DNA of 64,000 bases from Sternotherus odoratus. Its lineage: Eukaryota; Chordata; Testudines; Kinosternidae. The DNA lies in the NCBI GenBank assembly GCA_032164245.1, contig JAVMKO010000003.1:4846651-4910650 (forward strand). The letters run 5' to 3'. The notes beneath the pieces are model-generated. The model saw only the letters and a list, made by a program, of their open reading frames with translations, had not been told where the DNA came from and did not search any database. A program made the position numbers and the translations under genes. Below are positions 1 through 11,614 of the stretch, piece by piece (positions within the stretch are counted from its first letter, which is position 1; each line of letters starts with the position of its first letter).

Positions 1-594
1 GCTATCCCTCCCCCCACTTATTTTTGACACTTCATAATATACTAATAGATGGAATGAAGCATATTTTTTAAAAAAATGTTTAAATTATTTCGTCTCACTA
101 CAACAGCTGCTATTAAGCTTTTGCTGGGTAGCAGGAAAGCTTTTTTTGCACTATAAAATATGTACATTAGTGAGGCTCTATTGCAGATACATACGTAGGC
201 TCAAGATGTGTTACTCTGGTGTTTGGCATGGGACATCAAATCAAGTAATATAAGAAAGAGTCACTTTTGAAGTATTTTATTTACAGATTTAAAAACCTTG
301 AGACCCCAACACTTTGTTAAAGTGAGTTATGAGACAGGCTTTACAGCATGCAAGTTTCCACTGGGCTGTCTCCTCAGGCAATATTTATGAGGAAGAATAA
401 GTTTTGGAGAGATCATACTTGGAACCTGACAGCGTCCCTTTAAGTTTACAGCCATCTGAAACACGAAAAAAAGAAGACTTATCTTTGCTAACATGAAAAG
501 GATAAAAATAGTAGGAAAAGAAAAACTTTTTTCCAAGCCTAATGGGGAAAAAAAGCTAACAAAATAGTAAGGAGAGAGAAGAATTGGGTACATA
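1..594. other. ELP3 intron 5, nothing recognised
   Basis: AT-rich sequence to the left of the first CR1 copy. It should be intronic, downstream of ELP3 exon 5 on the minus strand. I see no exon here: the expected next ELP3 exon is not present and must lie beyond the window edge. Confidence 0.5.
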
Positions 595-2828
595 TCACCT
601 CAGGATGAAACGCAGAGACAAAATTTCTTGATACTTTAAATGACTGCTTCTTGAAGCAGCTGATACAGGAACCCACAAGGGAAGAGGTGATTCTCAATTT
701 AGTCCCGAGTGGCGCGTACGATCTGGTCCAAGAGGTAACTATAACAGGACCACTTGGGAATAGTGACCATAATAGAACAACCTTCCTGTGGTGAGAAGAA
801 CACTTCAGCAGCCCAACACTACGGCATTTAATTTCAGAAAGGGGAACTATGCAAAAAATGTAGTTAAACAGAAATTAAAAGGTAGAGTGACTAGAGTGAA
901 ATCCCTGCAAGCTGCATGGACACTTTTCAAAGACACCATAATAGAGGACTAACTTAAATGTATACCCCAAATTAGTAAAAGTTATTTTAGTAAAAGAACT
1001 AAAAAAGCCACTGTGGCTTAAGAACCATGTGAAAGAAGCAGTGAGAGATATAAAGGCATCTTTTAAAAAGTGATAGTCAAATCCTAGTGAGGTAAACAGA
1101 AAGGAGCATAAACACTGCCAAATGAAGTGTAAAAATGTAATAAGAAAAGCCAAAAAGGAGTTTCAAGAGCAGCTAGCCAAAAACTCAAAATGGCAATAAA
1201 TTGTTTTAAGTGCATCAGAAGCAGGAAGCCAGCTAAACAACCAGTGGGGCCCTGTAGCGGGTGAGCACCCCACTCCAGCCCTGAAGGGGTTAAAACAGCC
1301 CTGGGGAGCTAATAGGGTAGGCTGAATGGGGAAGTGAGCTACAGCTGGGCTACGACCCAATCAGGCCACAGCTGTCCCCGAAAAAAGGGCTGTGAGCCAG
1401 GGGCTGGAGGAATCTCTCTCTAGCTTTAGAGGGAGAAGGACCTGGTTGCCTGGGAGCTTAGGGTACAGGCAACAGAGCAGGGCTGGGAAGCAGCAAGAGG
1501 AGCTGGGGAGCTAAAATAGGCACTGGGGTTACACAAAGGTGCAGCCCAGGGTTAAGCAGAGTCAGCAGGTCCTACCCCCCTTGCCAATGATGCGTGGACA
1601 TTACAGACTGCAGTTTGCCCCAGTGAGCAGGGCAAGATGGTGACTGGCAGTAGCCACTGAGGCAAGGTAGAGATAGAGGATTGGGGGGTTCCCCTGGGAG
1701 GGGAGACCCAAAGCATGGGGGTACTGTGGTGGGCAGAACCCCGAGGCAAAGGGCACCAGGATCCGGGAGGGACATGGGGCTTGAAGCAGGCGAGCCACCG
1801 GTCAGCGGAGGGCACGCCAAGCTGGAAAAGAGCTAATTCCTGGATGACCAGCAGGAGGCACCGTGCCAGTGAGTCGACCTTGCTACAGGCCCTTGGACAA
1901 TCGAGATACAAAAGGAGCACTTAAAGATAATAAAGTCATTGCAGAGAAACTAAATGAATTCTTTGCTTCAGTCTTCATGGCTGAGGATGTTGGGGAGATT
2001 CCCAAACCTGAGGCATCCTTTGTAGAGTGACAAATCTGAGGAATTGTCACTGATTCAAGTGTCATTACAGGAGGTTTTGGAATTAATTGATAAAATTAAT
2101 AGTAACAAGTCACTGGTCCAGATGGCATTAACCCAAGAGTTCTAGAAGAACTCAAATGTGAAATTGCAGAACTATTAACTACAAATCCATGGTATGCCCA
2201 CATCTTGAATACTGCATACAGATGTGGTCTCCTCATCTTAAAAAAGATACACGGGCATTAGAAAAGATTTAGCTAAGGGCAGCTAAAAAGATTAGGGTTT
2301 TGGAACAGGTCCTGTATGAGGGGAGATTAAAAAGGCTAGGACTTTTCAGTATGAAAAAGAGGAAATGAAGGGGGGATATGATAGAGGTATATAAAGTCAT
2401 GAGTGGTGTGGAGAAAGTGAATAAGGAAAAATTACTTGTTCCCATAATATAATAACTAGGGGCCATCAAATGAAATTAATGGGAAGCAGATTTAAAACAA
2501 ATGAAAGAAAGTTCTTCTTCGCAAGGTGCATAGCCAACCTGTGGAACTCCTTGCCTGAGGTTGTGAAGGCTAGGACTAGAATGGGGTTTAAAAGAGAACT
2601 TGATAAATTCATGGAGGTTAAGACCATTAATGGCTATTAGTCAGGATGGGTAAGGAATGGTGTCCCTGGCCTGTTTGTCAGAGGATGGAGATGGATGGCA
2701 GGAGAGAGATCACTTGATCATTATCTGTTAGGTTCCCTCTGGGGTACCTGGCATTGGCCATTATTGGTAGACAGGATACTAAGCTAGATGGATCTTTGGT
2801 CTGATCCAGTATGGCCAGTCTTATGTTA
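595..2828 (+). mobile_element. CR1 LINE fragment, plus strand
   Basis: Degenerate non-LTR retrotransposon. The left part corresponds to the CR1 ORF2 region before the polymerase core. The right part is the end of ORF2 (a NLWNSLP-like segment near 2530-2560) and the tail that ends in the usual 'ggtctgatccagtatggcc' stretch near 2820. There is an internal deletion at about 2180, where the text jumps from mid ORF2 to near the 3' end. It is interrupted at 1253-1887 by a solo LTR. Frameshifts and stops make it inactive. Confidence 0.85.
1253..1887. mobile_element. Solo LTR inserted in CR1, 5-bp target duplication
   Basis: A 635-bp segment that begins TGTAGC and ends GCTACA, flanked on both sides by the same five bases GGCCC (1248-1252 and 1888-1892). 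Removing it rejoins the CR1 text exactly. It shares its right-hand part (a 'gggaggggagacc' block and the 'gaccagcaggaggc' block) with the LTR at 48846-49739, so both belong to one family. No internal retroviral genes remain, which fits LTR-LTR recombination. Confidence 0.85.
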
Positions 2829-3039
2829 ACTATTAAAAATTAATTCAAAGGGATTTCCAGCATTAGTAGTTTAACTATTTCATTTCACTACTCGGATGTT
2901 TCTTTTATTTTCCCCTCTCCTTTTTCATTCTTACAATAAGGACTGATTTTCTAAAGAGTTGTAAATAGAGATGAAAAGGAGCCTGTCCAGATTTCACAGA
3001 CAAAATGTGACAATGCATCATGACCCTCAAAGGTAGTAC

Positions 3040-3103
3040 CTCATAGCCAGTGTAAGACTGTGTTGAATATTCAAAGTCAGAATCGGGCCCTCCGGGGCAG
3101 TAT
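3040..3103 (-). CDS. ELP3: ELP3 coding exon 5 (third iron-sulfur cysteine)
   Basis: Acceptor tacttgcag|ATACTG. It encodes [20 protein letters not shown] then E, with the third cluster cysteine in YC. The donor GAG|gtacta is weaker than the other donors of this gene. The exon ends in phase 0, as needed for the following exon outside the window. Confidence 0.95.
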
Positions 3104-6100
3104 CTGCAAGTATTAAAAGAGAACGAAGAGTCACATAAACCTGTATCAATGACAAATGCAAAACAATAAAGAGTTTCTTGATTTATCTGAGACAGATAAC
3201 TGCATTTGTGTACTACAAACCATAGTTTAAGGACATGATTTAGCATGGTAATAAGCATCCTCAACTTGTATTGACATTCACAGGAATTGAGGGCACGTAG
3301 CTCTATAGAAAGTGCTGAACTATAGCAGTAAAAAAAAAAATTACATGTAAAAAAGATCACCAGTATTGCATAACAGACATTTTAATGAATGCATCCAAAG
3401 TGGATCAGGATAATAAACGTATATATGAGAAATGTGAACCTGTCAAATAATTGTCTACCTAAAATAATTTTTTTAATGAATTATACCAAAAAATGATCAA
3501 TTAACTTCCAAAAGCCTGAAATAATTTCAGATGAACCACATCGCCACTTTATTCATTTAGTGAACCAGCTCTAGAATTTTGGACAAGTATCACAAAAATA
3601 TTATTAAAATGAAAACAAAAAGTAATTCTAAATGTGTATAACCAGCACAAACATTTTCCAAATCTGTAATTAAATTAGACGTCCCCTATCTAGAAAATGA
3701 CTCCTCTAGTTTAATGTATCTGAAGCATTTAGGTTGTCAGTATATATAAAAAAATAGACAGGGCCTTCAGTTACAAAATAAAGGTAACTCAAGATCTACA
3801 TTTCATTTCGAGATACCATTAGAGACTTAACTATAGCTAGTGGGAAACCACACTTCTATGTAGGTGCTTGAATTCAGGGGCATACTGTTTAGCAAACCAC
3901 AGAGTAAAGAAACATGCAGACTGGACAATTGTACAGTAGTATATGATAAATTACTATTACTGGCCCTGATGACTTACCTGAAACAGATCTTAATTATATG
4001 CACACAAGTTGCAGAGAAAGCAACTAGAGCATACCACAGCCTCACTGCTGCTCAGGAGAGAAGTGGTAAATGGATTACTTCCCACAGAAAGCAACTAAAA
4101 GGAATCTGTTTCTATTCACTCTGAAACGGCCTCAGTTTATGTCTCAGGGTTACAAGCTTAATGTATGCTTCATTCAATGTTCAAAGATGACCTGGCACAG
4201 GAAGTGTGAGAATTCCCTCAATTTCAGCAGTTCAATAGTATAGACTGAACACTCTTAATAAACAAGCTAATGAAGCAGTCAGCATGTTATTACTTAACGT
4301 GCAGGTCTCTGAATAGCAAGCAAAAATGGCATCATCAGGTTCTGGGTTTGTCTCTCGACGATACCCTATAAACAGCAAACACAGCCTAGAACATTCCTTC
4401 TCATACATCACCACCAATAATGAAGAATCTGCAGGCCAAATTAGTACCCTTGTTTAAATTGGAGCAACACAATTCAATGTATTTGCACAGATGTAATTGA
4501 CTGAAATGTCTCAAATAGAACTACTGATGATGCACAAGGAGGAAGAACAGATTTCAGCTTCAGAACCGACTCTTAGCATGTTGGCACTGAAAACTACTAA
4601 AATTTTATTTTAGTTACTGAAGCCAGAAGATAGGCTGCTGAACACTAATAGAGCAGAAATGTTGTCTGAGAGGGAACCATTATCAAATAGCCAATTTTCA
4701 GAATAGAAGCATCTCACTTTTTTCACTTCTTTTGAATTTCTGTAATGTCCATTTCCACTCAGATTGGAAGAGCTCATGGACTCAAGCAGTGGGTTGGGGA
4801 TGTCATGTTGACAACAGAAATACGAGAGATAGCAGGTGCTGAGATAGCTAAGTGGCATTTTTCATTATAAATTTGCACTTTTGCAATGTTTAATGTTTTT
4901 CCAAAACTTTTTAAAAGCCATTTTAAATTTCGCAAAGCCCTGCAATTTTTTTAACTTTTCTAATAATTTCCATTATATTGATGGGAGTTTGTGTCTCAAA
5001 GTTTGTTTACAGGCTGCTCAAGAATATGCTAGCTACTTCAATCTCTACGAGCACTTTTCAAATTGAGACAAATTTTTTCATCCACTTGGTCTGAAACAGC
5101 TCAATTTGAGTAGAGTAGACACAGACCTTCAGGGAATGTCACAAGGATCATCTTTTTTTCCCAGGCATTTGAAAAGGAGGGAGAATGATAACAGCAAGTA
5201 TGAGGAATTGTTCAAACGGAGAGGGATTCATAGTAGATTACCATTATTGCATTAAGGATGTATTTTTGAGTTGTGTGAATGGCTGTGGAACCTTTTTAGT
5301 GTTTTTATAAATCTACACAAACATTTAAAACAACATAATTTGTATTTCACTATTAACAACTGGCCAACTCTAGTTCTTTGTATTCACTTAAATATGTCCA
5401 CTAACACAAGCTTGGTTGGGTCCATTGAAGGAAAAGCATGTTTTCTTTGAAGAGAAAGAGAACTATCAAATAGAGCAGTGGTCTTCAAAGTGGGGTGCGC
5501 AAGACCCCCCACGGGGGGCCACGGTGCCCTGGCACCGCCACGGGATCAGCCCCAGAACACCGCCGAAGTTGGAAGCTTTCTATTTGTGTTCCACTGAAAG
5601 TGGATTTCCACTCCATACGGCTAAATGCAGTGCCTTGCATGATGTCAAGAATCAGAGAGGTAGCCGTGTTAGTCTGGAATAGCAGAGGTAACAAAGTCCT
5701 GTGGCACCTTAAAGACTAACTATAAAGTTTTGAAGCATAAGCTTTCGTGGGCTAATACCCACTTCGTCGGATGCAAGTGGGTATTAGCCCACAAAAGCTT
5801 ATGCTTCAAAACTTTATAGTTAGTCTGTAAGGTGCCACAGGACTTTGTTACCACTGAAAGTGGAAGCATTCTATCTGGACTGGGCTGCGAGAGGATGTGG
5901 TAAAGTGGAAAGGGGCTGTGGAGGGAAAACTTTGAGAAACGCTGAAATAGAGTATCTGTTTCTGCATAACACATATGCATCAACAGTCTGGATTTTGATT
6001 CAATTTGCCTCACGTTTTCACTCATGCAGAAAGAAAGGTGGCCTGTGGACATTCAGAGATACTCCAGGTCTGAAGAACCCCTAAACAGCAACAGTATGCT

Positions 6101-9100
6101 ACTACACATGGCCAGACTTACTTCAAAGATACTGAAACATTTCTCCTTTGGCTCATCTGAAGAATCATACTTACACACATATGTTTCCTGTAAAGTTAAT
6201 GTGTGGACACCTGTGCGGTTTGCACATCACAGCCACAACAGCAATCTGTAATAAAGAGAGTTACAAAGGAAAAAAATTATAATCAGTTATTCCTGAAATT
6301 ATGAAAGATAATAAAGTACATCCTGGAATTATACAAACAGGTACGTATGTGAGGGACTATTTTAAGTTTTTTTCCATTTGAGCCTTACCCTTAACAAAGT
6401 GGTACATTAACTCTTAAAGGAAAAAATAGTAGTTGCAGTGACAGAGTTGACAGCCATCAAATGCAACAGTAAACTAGCAATGCTGTTACTACAAGGGGTT
6501 TCCACAGTCCAGAGGGCTATAGCAGCAGGACATGTTCATGGCTCACACAAACACATTTACAAGCAGAGGACTCATCTCAAGTTTGGTACCACAGGCACAC
6601 TGCCAAGAACTAGGACATCAAAATCCCGATTGGGACAGTTTGGTGCACTTTCAAGAGAATGTGAGAATGACAAAAGGCATTGGGGAAAGACTTTGGAAGA
6701 CAGGCATTGGAGAGAGAGAAAAATAAGGGGAGAAAACACGAAACAGACAAAAAAGGGGAAGAATTCATCCCCATCAGTCACAGAAAGTTATTCTTTGCAT
6801 CTTTTTCTCCCATGATCTACAATTTCTCAAACAAAAATTCAGCCTCACAGATTTGGGGTATTAATCTCCCTTCTAACAAATAGAAAACATGAGATCTAGA
6901 GAGGTTAAGATATAATTTTTCAAGTGTCCACTAATTTTGTGTACACATCTTGAGATACCAAGGGCTGGATTTTCAGAAATATTTGTCAATTACTATATTA
7001 CTATAAGGCAACATGGGCCGGATTTTCAGAAATACTTGTCAATTACTATATGGCAACATGGAATTACCTTGATAACTATACATTTCCAGATATATTTTTT
7101 TAATTTGGCCAGCTGCAACAGTACTAAATTTTAAATGGTCTTGTTTCCAGATTAACCTGTGGGAGTGAGACATACTAATCTGGTTAACAAATGGAAGTCA
7201 CTGCACCAGCCCTCTTCTTTTCGCCTTCATGAGGTACTCTGAAAACCATATTCCCTTGTCATTGCTATGATGCTGAAGACCAGTATTTTTCAAAGTTCAG
7301 GTCATGACCCAGTGCTGGGTTGCAGCATGTAAGGTGCTGGGTTGCCTTGTTCAGCACCCAGGAATCCTAGTGGCTCTGGTCAGCACAGCTGACTGGGACG
7401 TTAGAAGTCCTGTCAGGGGTGCTGCCCAGCTAAGGCAGGCCAGTGCCTACCGGTTCCGACACCGCACTGCGCCCCGGAAGCAGCCAGCAGCAGGTCTGGC
7501 TTCTAGGCAGGGGGGCCATGGGGTTCCACATGCTGCCCTCTGCCCCAAGCACCGGCTCCACACTCCTACTGGTCGGGAACTGGGGGGGGGGGGGGAGGGT
7601 TGCATGCCTCCATCTAGGAGGCGAATCTGCTGTTGGCCGCTCCTGGTGCACATTTATATATAGGGTCATTTATATATAATGCTCACCCCACTAGCAGTTC
7701 GGATAGGCTTTGCCTTCAGCTTGGGTACCAGCACCTTGCGGTATTGAGGTGGTACAGCAGCAATGATGTCAACCAAACGAGGCTGTGCGGAAAGCCCATA
7801 CTTAGCAGATGTCTTGGTTTTCACCCTGAAATGGAAGGATCTCAAATTATTTAATTCTATTCAGGTCCTTACACCCATCGCTGTGATATCCCAGCACCTA
7901 CCTATAACTCAATCCAGGAAGTACTATGTTACTGTCCACAATTCAGACTAATGCACATTACTTAATGAGACATTTTAAAAGAACCTAATTAAAAAGCTGA
8001 TGCTAGCTATATGTGATAATTAATTTGGGATTACTAAAGGCATAAAAAAATAACCTGATGACCTGAGGCAACTGTAAGATTTTGTATTTTTTTGCTATTT
8101 CTTGGCTTCTTTTTTTTTTTGGGTTGTTAAAGTGTGGTTTTACTCTGAAAATAGAACTGGAAGGCTCAACGTTTATTGTTTCTCAGTGACTGAGTGTAAC
8201 TTAGTTCAGTTTATGAGATTTTTATCTAATTGTTACCCTACAAATCCAGATTCCTGCTAGGTCTTTTTCCAACTTGTGTCCAGGAAAATGTCTTTGAAGG
8301 GAAGGTTCCTGCAATAGGAACCTTAGGCCAAATCCTGTTCTCAAGTGTACAAAGGTAACAGAGAAGAATACTATTTTAGTTAACATTTATTTTTATTACA
8401 TGGGAGCCTGAATTTAATCCAGATCACTGTCTCGTGACTCTGGGTACATCTATACAGCAAAGAAAAAGATCCCTGGCAGCAAGTCTCAGAGCACAGGTCA
8501 AATGACTTGGGCAATAAAAATAGCAGTGTAGACATTCAGGCTTGGGCTGGAGCCTCTGCTCTGGAGCCCAGCAAAAGGGGTGGGTCTCAGGGCGTGGGTT
8601 GTAGCCCAAGTCTAAAAGCTAATTTGCTCTCAGTGGATCACAAGCTAAATATGACCATTGCAAAAAAAGCAAACAACATTCTGGGAGGTATTAGCAGGAC
8701 TGTTGTAAGCAAGACACAAGAAGTACTTCTTCCGCTCTATTCTCTGATTAGGCCTCAACGAAAGTAGTGTTTCTAGTTCTGGGTGCACATTTCAGGAAAG
8801 ATGTTGGCAAATTGGACACAGTCCAAAGAAGAGCAACAAAAATGATTAAAGGTCTAGAAAACATGGCCTATGAAAGAAGATTGAAAAGCTTGGTTTGTTT
8901 AATCTGAAGACTGAGAGGGGACATAACAGTTTTCAAGAACATAAAAGATTGTTACAAGGAAGAGGGAGAAAATTTGTTCTCCTTAACCTTTGAGGATCAA
9001 ACAAGAAGCAATGGGCTTAAAGGAGGTTTAGGTTGGACATCAGGAAAAACTTCCTAACTGTCAGGGTGGTTAGGCACTGGAATAAATTGCCTACAGAAGT

Positions 9101-11233
9101 TAGAAAATCTCCAATGATGGAGATTTTACAAGAGTAAGTTAGGCAAACCCCCGTCAGGGATGGTCACTACATAATGCTTAGTGCTGCCATGAGTGCAGGG
9201 GACTGCACTAGATGACATCTCAAGGTCACTTCCAATCCTATGATTCTATGATCTACATTGCTATTTTTAGCCCCACAATGAAAGCCCAAGTCAGTTGACG
9301 GTTTGTTTTGTTTTTTGCTGTGTAGAGGAACCCTGTATTGCCTCTGTGGGACTAACAGCTTGAACAGACTTACAATGTAAAAAAAAACCAAAAAACAAGA
9401 GATGCTTATTCTTTTTCATTAATATGACTCATGCAACGGTATGAAAGCTCTGAATGAAGTAAATGGGTATATTTTCAAGTCAGCAAACACGCATTTATAT
9501 AAGATTTATATTGGTGAAAGAAATTCACTTGGAGTGTGAAAACTTAGTACTATTTTTAAAAATGTTTGAATAGACAATTATTCCACCGGGGCTAGGTATC
9601 TGCACTGGGAAGCAGAGAGAAATTACTGGCTGGCACTACTTACTTATTTAGATTTACATCTCTTCCTTGCTCATGAGCCTCAATCAGCTGTTTAATGACA
9701 TCAGCTATTGTCATCATCATCAGCTCTGCATGGCTGAGGTCTCCTGAAATAAAAATAAAGTGTGTTCAGGCAAAAAACCCCACATTTAAAGAACTTAATT
9801 ACAAATTAATCATTTGTGCAAGTTACCAATTCAAGCTAACACTTCCTGCAATTCCAGCCTTAGGCTGCCCACTTCACAGAGCTGTGCCAATGCACCTGAT
9901 TCCTGATTTACATCACCCCTTTATCAAGGGAAACAACTGTCATAAGATATTGCTTTTGTTTTGTATGTAAAACACAAACTCCAGCTTCACTTCTGACAAC
10001 CTCTCATTGTTGAGCCACTTGCACTAAGGCCAGAAATGGCAAGAAGTTGAAAACAGAACGCTGGAAGCTGAATCTAGACAAATTCAGACTAGAACTAAGG
10101 CACAAATTTTCAACAGAGAAGTAAGTAACCCTTAGAACAACTTCCCAAGGGCTGGGCTGAATTCTCCATTTGCTCTAATTCAAATGAGGAGAGATTGAGG
10201 GAACTGGGCTTATTTGGTCTACAGAAGAGAAGACTGAGGGGGGATTTGATAGCTGCTTTCAACTACCTGAAAGGGGGTTCTAAAGAGGATGGATCTAGAC
10301 TGTTCTCAGTGGTAGCAGATGACTGAACAAGGAGTAATGGTCTCAAGTTTCAGCGGGGGAGGTTTAGGTTGGATATTAGAAAAAACGTTTTCACTAGGAG
10401 GGTGGTGAAGCACTGGAATGGGTTCCCTAGAGAGCTGGTGGAATCTCCTTCCTTAGAGGTTTTTACGGTCAGGCTTGATAAAGCCCTGGCTGGGATGATT
10501 GAGTTGGTGTTGGTCCTGCTTTGCACAGGGGGTTGGACTAGGTGACCTCCTGAGGTCCCTTCCAACCCTGATAGTCTATGATTCTAACCAGGGATTAATT
10601 TAGGGACGTGCTAAGGCCGTCAGACTGGATGATCACAATGGTCCCTTCCACCCTTGGAGTCTAGGGCTCTGTCTCCACTGCTCACTTGGTGACTGTGTCC
10701 ATGCACCTGTGTCATCAGGCGAGGTCAATAAAACCACCTCCACCCAGGGGCAGCGGCTTCACCCAGGAGCGTGGCTCCCACCCACACACCCTGTCCACAC
10801 GAGCGCTTTGCGTCGCTAAAACTGTGGGGGGTGTTTTTTTCCACACCCCTGAGAGAGAGAAGTTCTCGGGAGGAGGGGGCCGTGTGGACAAAGCCCCTGA
10901 GTCCAGGACAGGAACGGGCGACGGCTGCTGCCACGGGGGCCAACAAGGGCGGGCCCCTGGGGGTGGGGCGCCCTCCCTGTATCCGCTCCGCTGCGGCCCC
11001 GATCCCGCGCACGTGCAGAGCGCGGCGCCACGCCCCTCTGACGCCAGCGGCACGTGAGCGGGGGGGGGGGGCGGCAACAAGCCGGCACCGGCACCGCAGC
11101 CTTCGCGCTCGGGGGGGGGTCCCCCGAGCGCCTCCGCCCCAAGCCCGAGGAAAACGCGCGCGAGCGGGCGGGGGGTCTCCCACGAGCCAGCGCGGAAGGG
11201 GACGCCGCCGTTACCTTTCTTCTTCTGCCTCAT
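3040..11233 (-). CDS. ELP3: ELP3, Elongator complex catalytic subunit (coding exons 1-5, 3' part beyond window)
   Basis: ELP3 is the radical-SAM/acetyltransferase-like subunit of Elongator, which modifies wobble uridine of tRNAs (cm5U-type modification) in the cytoplasm. Five coding exons join in phase with proper splice sites: 11233-11215, 9743-9644, 7825-7687, 6245-6175, 3103-3040. They give about 131 residues of a protein of roughly 547, starting MRQKKKG. Recognisable blocks are [20 protein letters not shown] (exon 3) and [20 protein letters not shown] (exon 5). The spaced cysteines HRC...NICVYC across exons 4-5 are the iron-sulfur ligands of the radical-SAM core. The CpG island at about 10.9-11.5 kb is the promoter. 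The acetyltransferase half lies left of position 1. No lesion is seen. Confidence 0.96.
3104..5467. other. ELP3 intron 4, left part; nothing recognised
   Basis: AT-rich unique-looking sequence. I see no exon, RNA gene or clear transposon. The few open frames are short and show no coding character. Confidence 0.5.
5476..5944. mobile_element. hAT-type nonautonomous DNA element with perfect 8-bp TSD
   Basis: Starts cagtggtcttcaaag and ends with the imperfect inverted copy actttgagaaacgctg. It is flanked by identical octamers AAATAGAG (5468-5475 and 5945-5952), the duplication length of hAT elements. It carries no transposase. A separate fold-back element (5687-5852) is nested inside. Confidence 0.88.
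5687..5852. repeat. Fold-back MITE, near-perfect palindrome
   Basis: The left arm begins ggtaacaaagtcctgtggca and the right arm is its reverse complement, ending at 5852. Each arm is about 78 bases, around a short centre (cgtcggatgc region). The stretch just left (agaggtagccgtgttagtct, 5655-5674) belongs to the same family, also seen at 58409. The transcript would fold into one long hairpin. Confidence 0.85.
6175..6245 (-). CDS. ELP3: ELP3 coding exon 4 (first iron-sulfur cysteines)
   Basis: Acceptor ttattacag|ATTGCT and donor TGTGT|gtaagt. It encodes [20 protein letters not shown] followed by NIC and two bases of a valine codon. The cysteines in HRC and NIC are two of the iron-sulfur ligands of the radical-SAM domain. 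Confidence 0.96.
6246..7278. other. ELP3 intron 3, nothing recognised except a short local repeat
   Basis: Unique-looking intron. Near 6961-7060 the phrase 'ggattttcagaaata.ttgtcaattactata' occurs twice about 58 bases apart, a small local duplication. No exon was found. Confidence 0.5.
7279..7650. repeat. GC-rich repeat, probably a truncated hAT-like element
   Basis: Begins with a cagtatttttcaaagttcag end that resembles hAT termini ('cagt.tttcaaa'), then GC-rich text including a 14-base G run near 7580. No matching right end was found, so the element is truncated or degenerate. Open frames here are by-products of GC content. Confidence 0.45.
7687..7825 (-). CDS. ELP3: ELP3 coding exon 3
   Basis: Acceptor atttcag|GGTGAA and donor GTGGG|gtgagc. 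It encodes [20 protein letters not shown] and onward to [10 protein letters not shown], which is nearly invariant among vertebrate ELP3 proteins. It ends in phase 0. Confidence 0.97.
7826..8439. other. ELP3 intron 2, left part; nothing recognised
   Basis: AT-rich intron with T runs near 8110. No exon, RNA gene or clear mobile element is seen. Confidence 0.45.
8440..9334. mobile_element. MITE with 'gtctacac'-type inverted ends, split by a CR1 insertion
   Basis: The left end gggtacatctatacagcaaa pairs with the right end ttttgctgtgtagaggaacc read in reverse complement. The body is split by the CR1 copy at 8623-9252. This is a common class of nonautonomous DNA element in turtle-like genomes. Confidence 0.6.
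8623..9252 (+). mobile_element. CR1 LINE 3' end, plus strand
   Basis: 5'-truncated CR1 copy with the ORF2 tail and 3' UTR, ending in the typical 'gattctatgat' microsatellite-like terminus. It is inserted inside a MITE. Defective. Confidence 0.85.
9644..9743 (-). CDS. ELP3: ELP3 coding exon 2
   Basis: Acceptor atttcag|GAGACC and donor AATAA|gtaagt. It completes the split glycine and encodes an acidic/hydrophobic helix region that includes [20 protein letters not shown]. It ends with two bases of a lysine codon. Confidence 0.95.
9744..10180. other. ELP3 intron 1, nothing recognised
   Basis: Intron sequence directly upstream of exon 2. It holds no exon or clear repeat that I can identify. Confidence 0.45.
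10181..10588 (+). mobile_element. CR1 LINE 3' end, well preserved
   Basis: 5'-truncated CR1 copy containing the last ORF2 codons and 3' UTR ('ggtgacctcctgaggtccct') and the terminal 'gattct' unit. It is less diverged than the other CR1 copies here. A second, older CR1 tail seems to follow at about 10618-10664 ('gactggatgatcacaatggt'). Confidence 0.88.
10668..10899. mobile_element. MITE at the edge of the ELP3 CpG island
   Basis: The left end agggctctgtctccac pairs with the inverted right end gtgtggacaaagcccct. It lies in ELP3 intron 1, right next to the CpG island. Internal text includes 'gtccacacgagcgcttt', typical of this MITE class. Confidence 0.5.
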
Positions 11234-11480
11234 GCTGGACGCTCCCCGCCGCAGCCACCGCCAACGGCTCGCCCTGACCACCCCCACCGGACGACTGAGG
11301 CGAGCAGCCCCCCCGCCGTAAAGCAACGCCACCTCCGACCGCGCCGTCGTAAAAGGCCGTGCTCCCTCGCCACGCTACCGCAAAGGAACGGTGGGCTAAA
11401 GGCGCATGCGTAATAGCTAGTGCCACTCCCGCGCTTTCTGGGGGTAGACGGGGCGTTCTAGGCATGGCTCCTCGCTCTGC
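10900..11480 (-). promoter_or_regulatory. ELP3: ELP3 CpG-island promoter
   Basis: Strongly CpG-rich, G+C-rich block that surrounds the ELP3 start codon (11233) and its exon 1 donor, against AT-rich flanks. The transcription start is inferred to lie a little right of 11233. It fits a TATA-less housekeeping promoter. Long open frames on both strands here reflect base composition. Confidence 0.8.
11215..11233 (-). CDS. ELP3: ELP3 coding exon 1
   Basis: The start codon is at 11233-11231. The exon gives MRQKKK plus the first base of a glycine codon, then donor G|gtaacg at 11214. It sits in the CpG island. The short start matches the known ELP3 N-terminus. Confidence 0.93.
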
Positions 11481-11614
11481 CTCCGAAGGAAGGTCGCCAG
11501 ACTAGAAGTTTGCCCCCAACACACCATTTTCACCAAGGAGACTGAAACACCATCAGAGGGCTTGATTATTCAGTAGCTGAAGAACTGCATTAAATTACAG
11601 ATTAATCAGAACAT

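Noticed and set aside
10715..11332. 205-codon minus-strand frame and overlapping long frames on both strands at 10.7-11.4 kb
   Set aside because: CpG-island composition removes stop codons in all frames. Only the MRQKKK start with its donor is a real exon.
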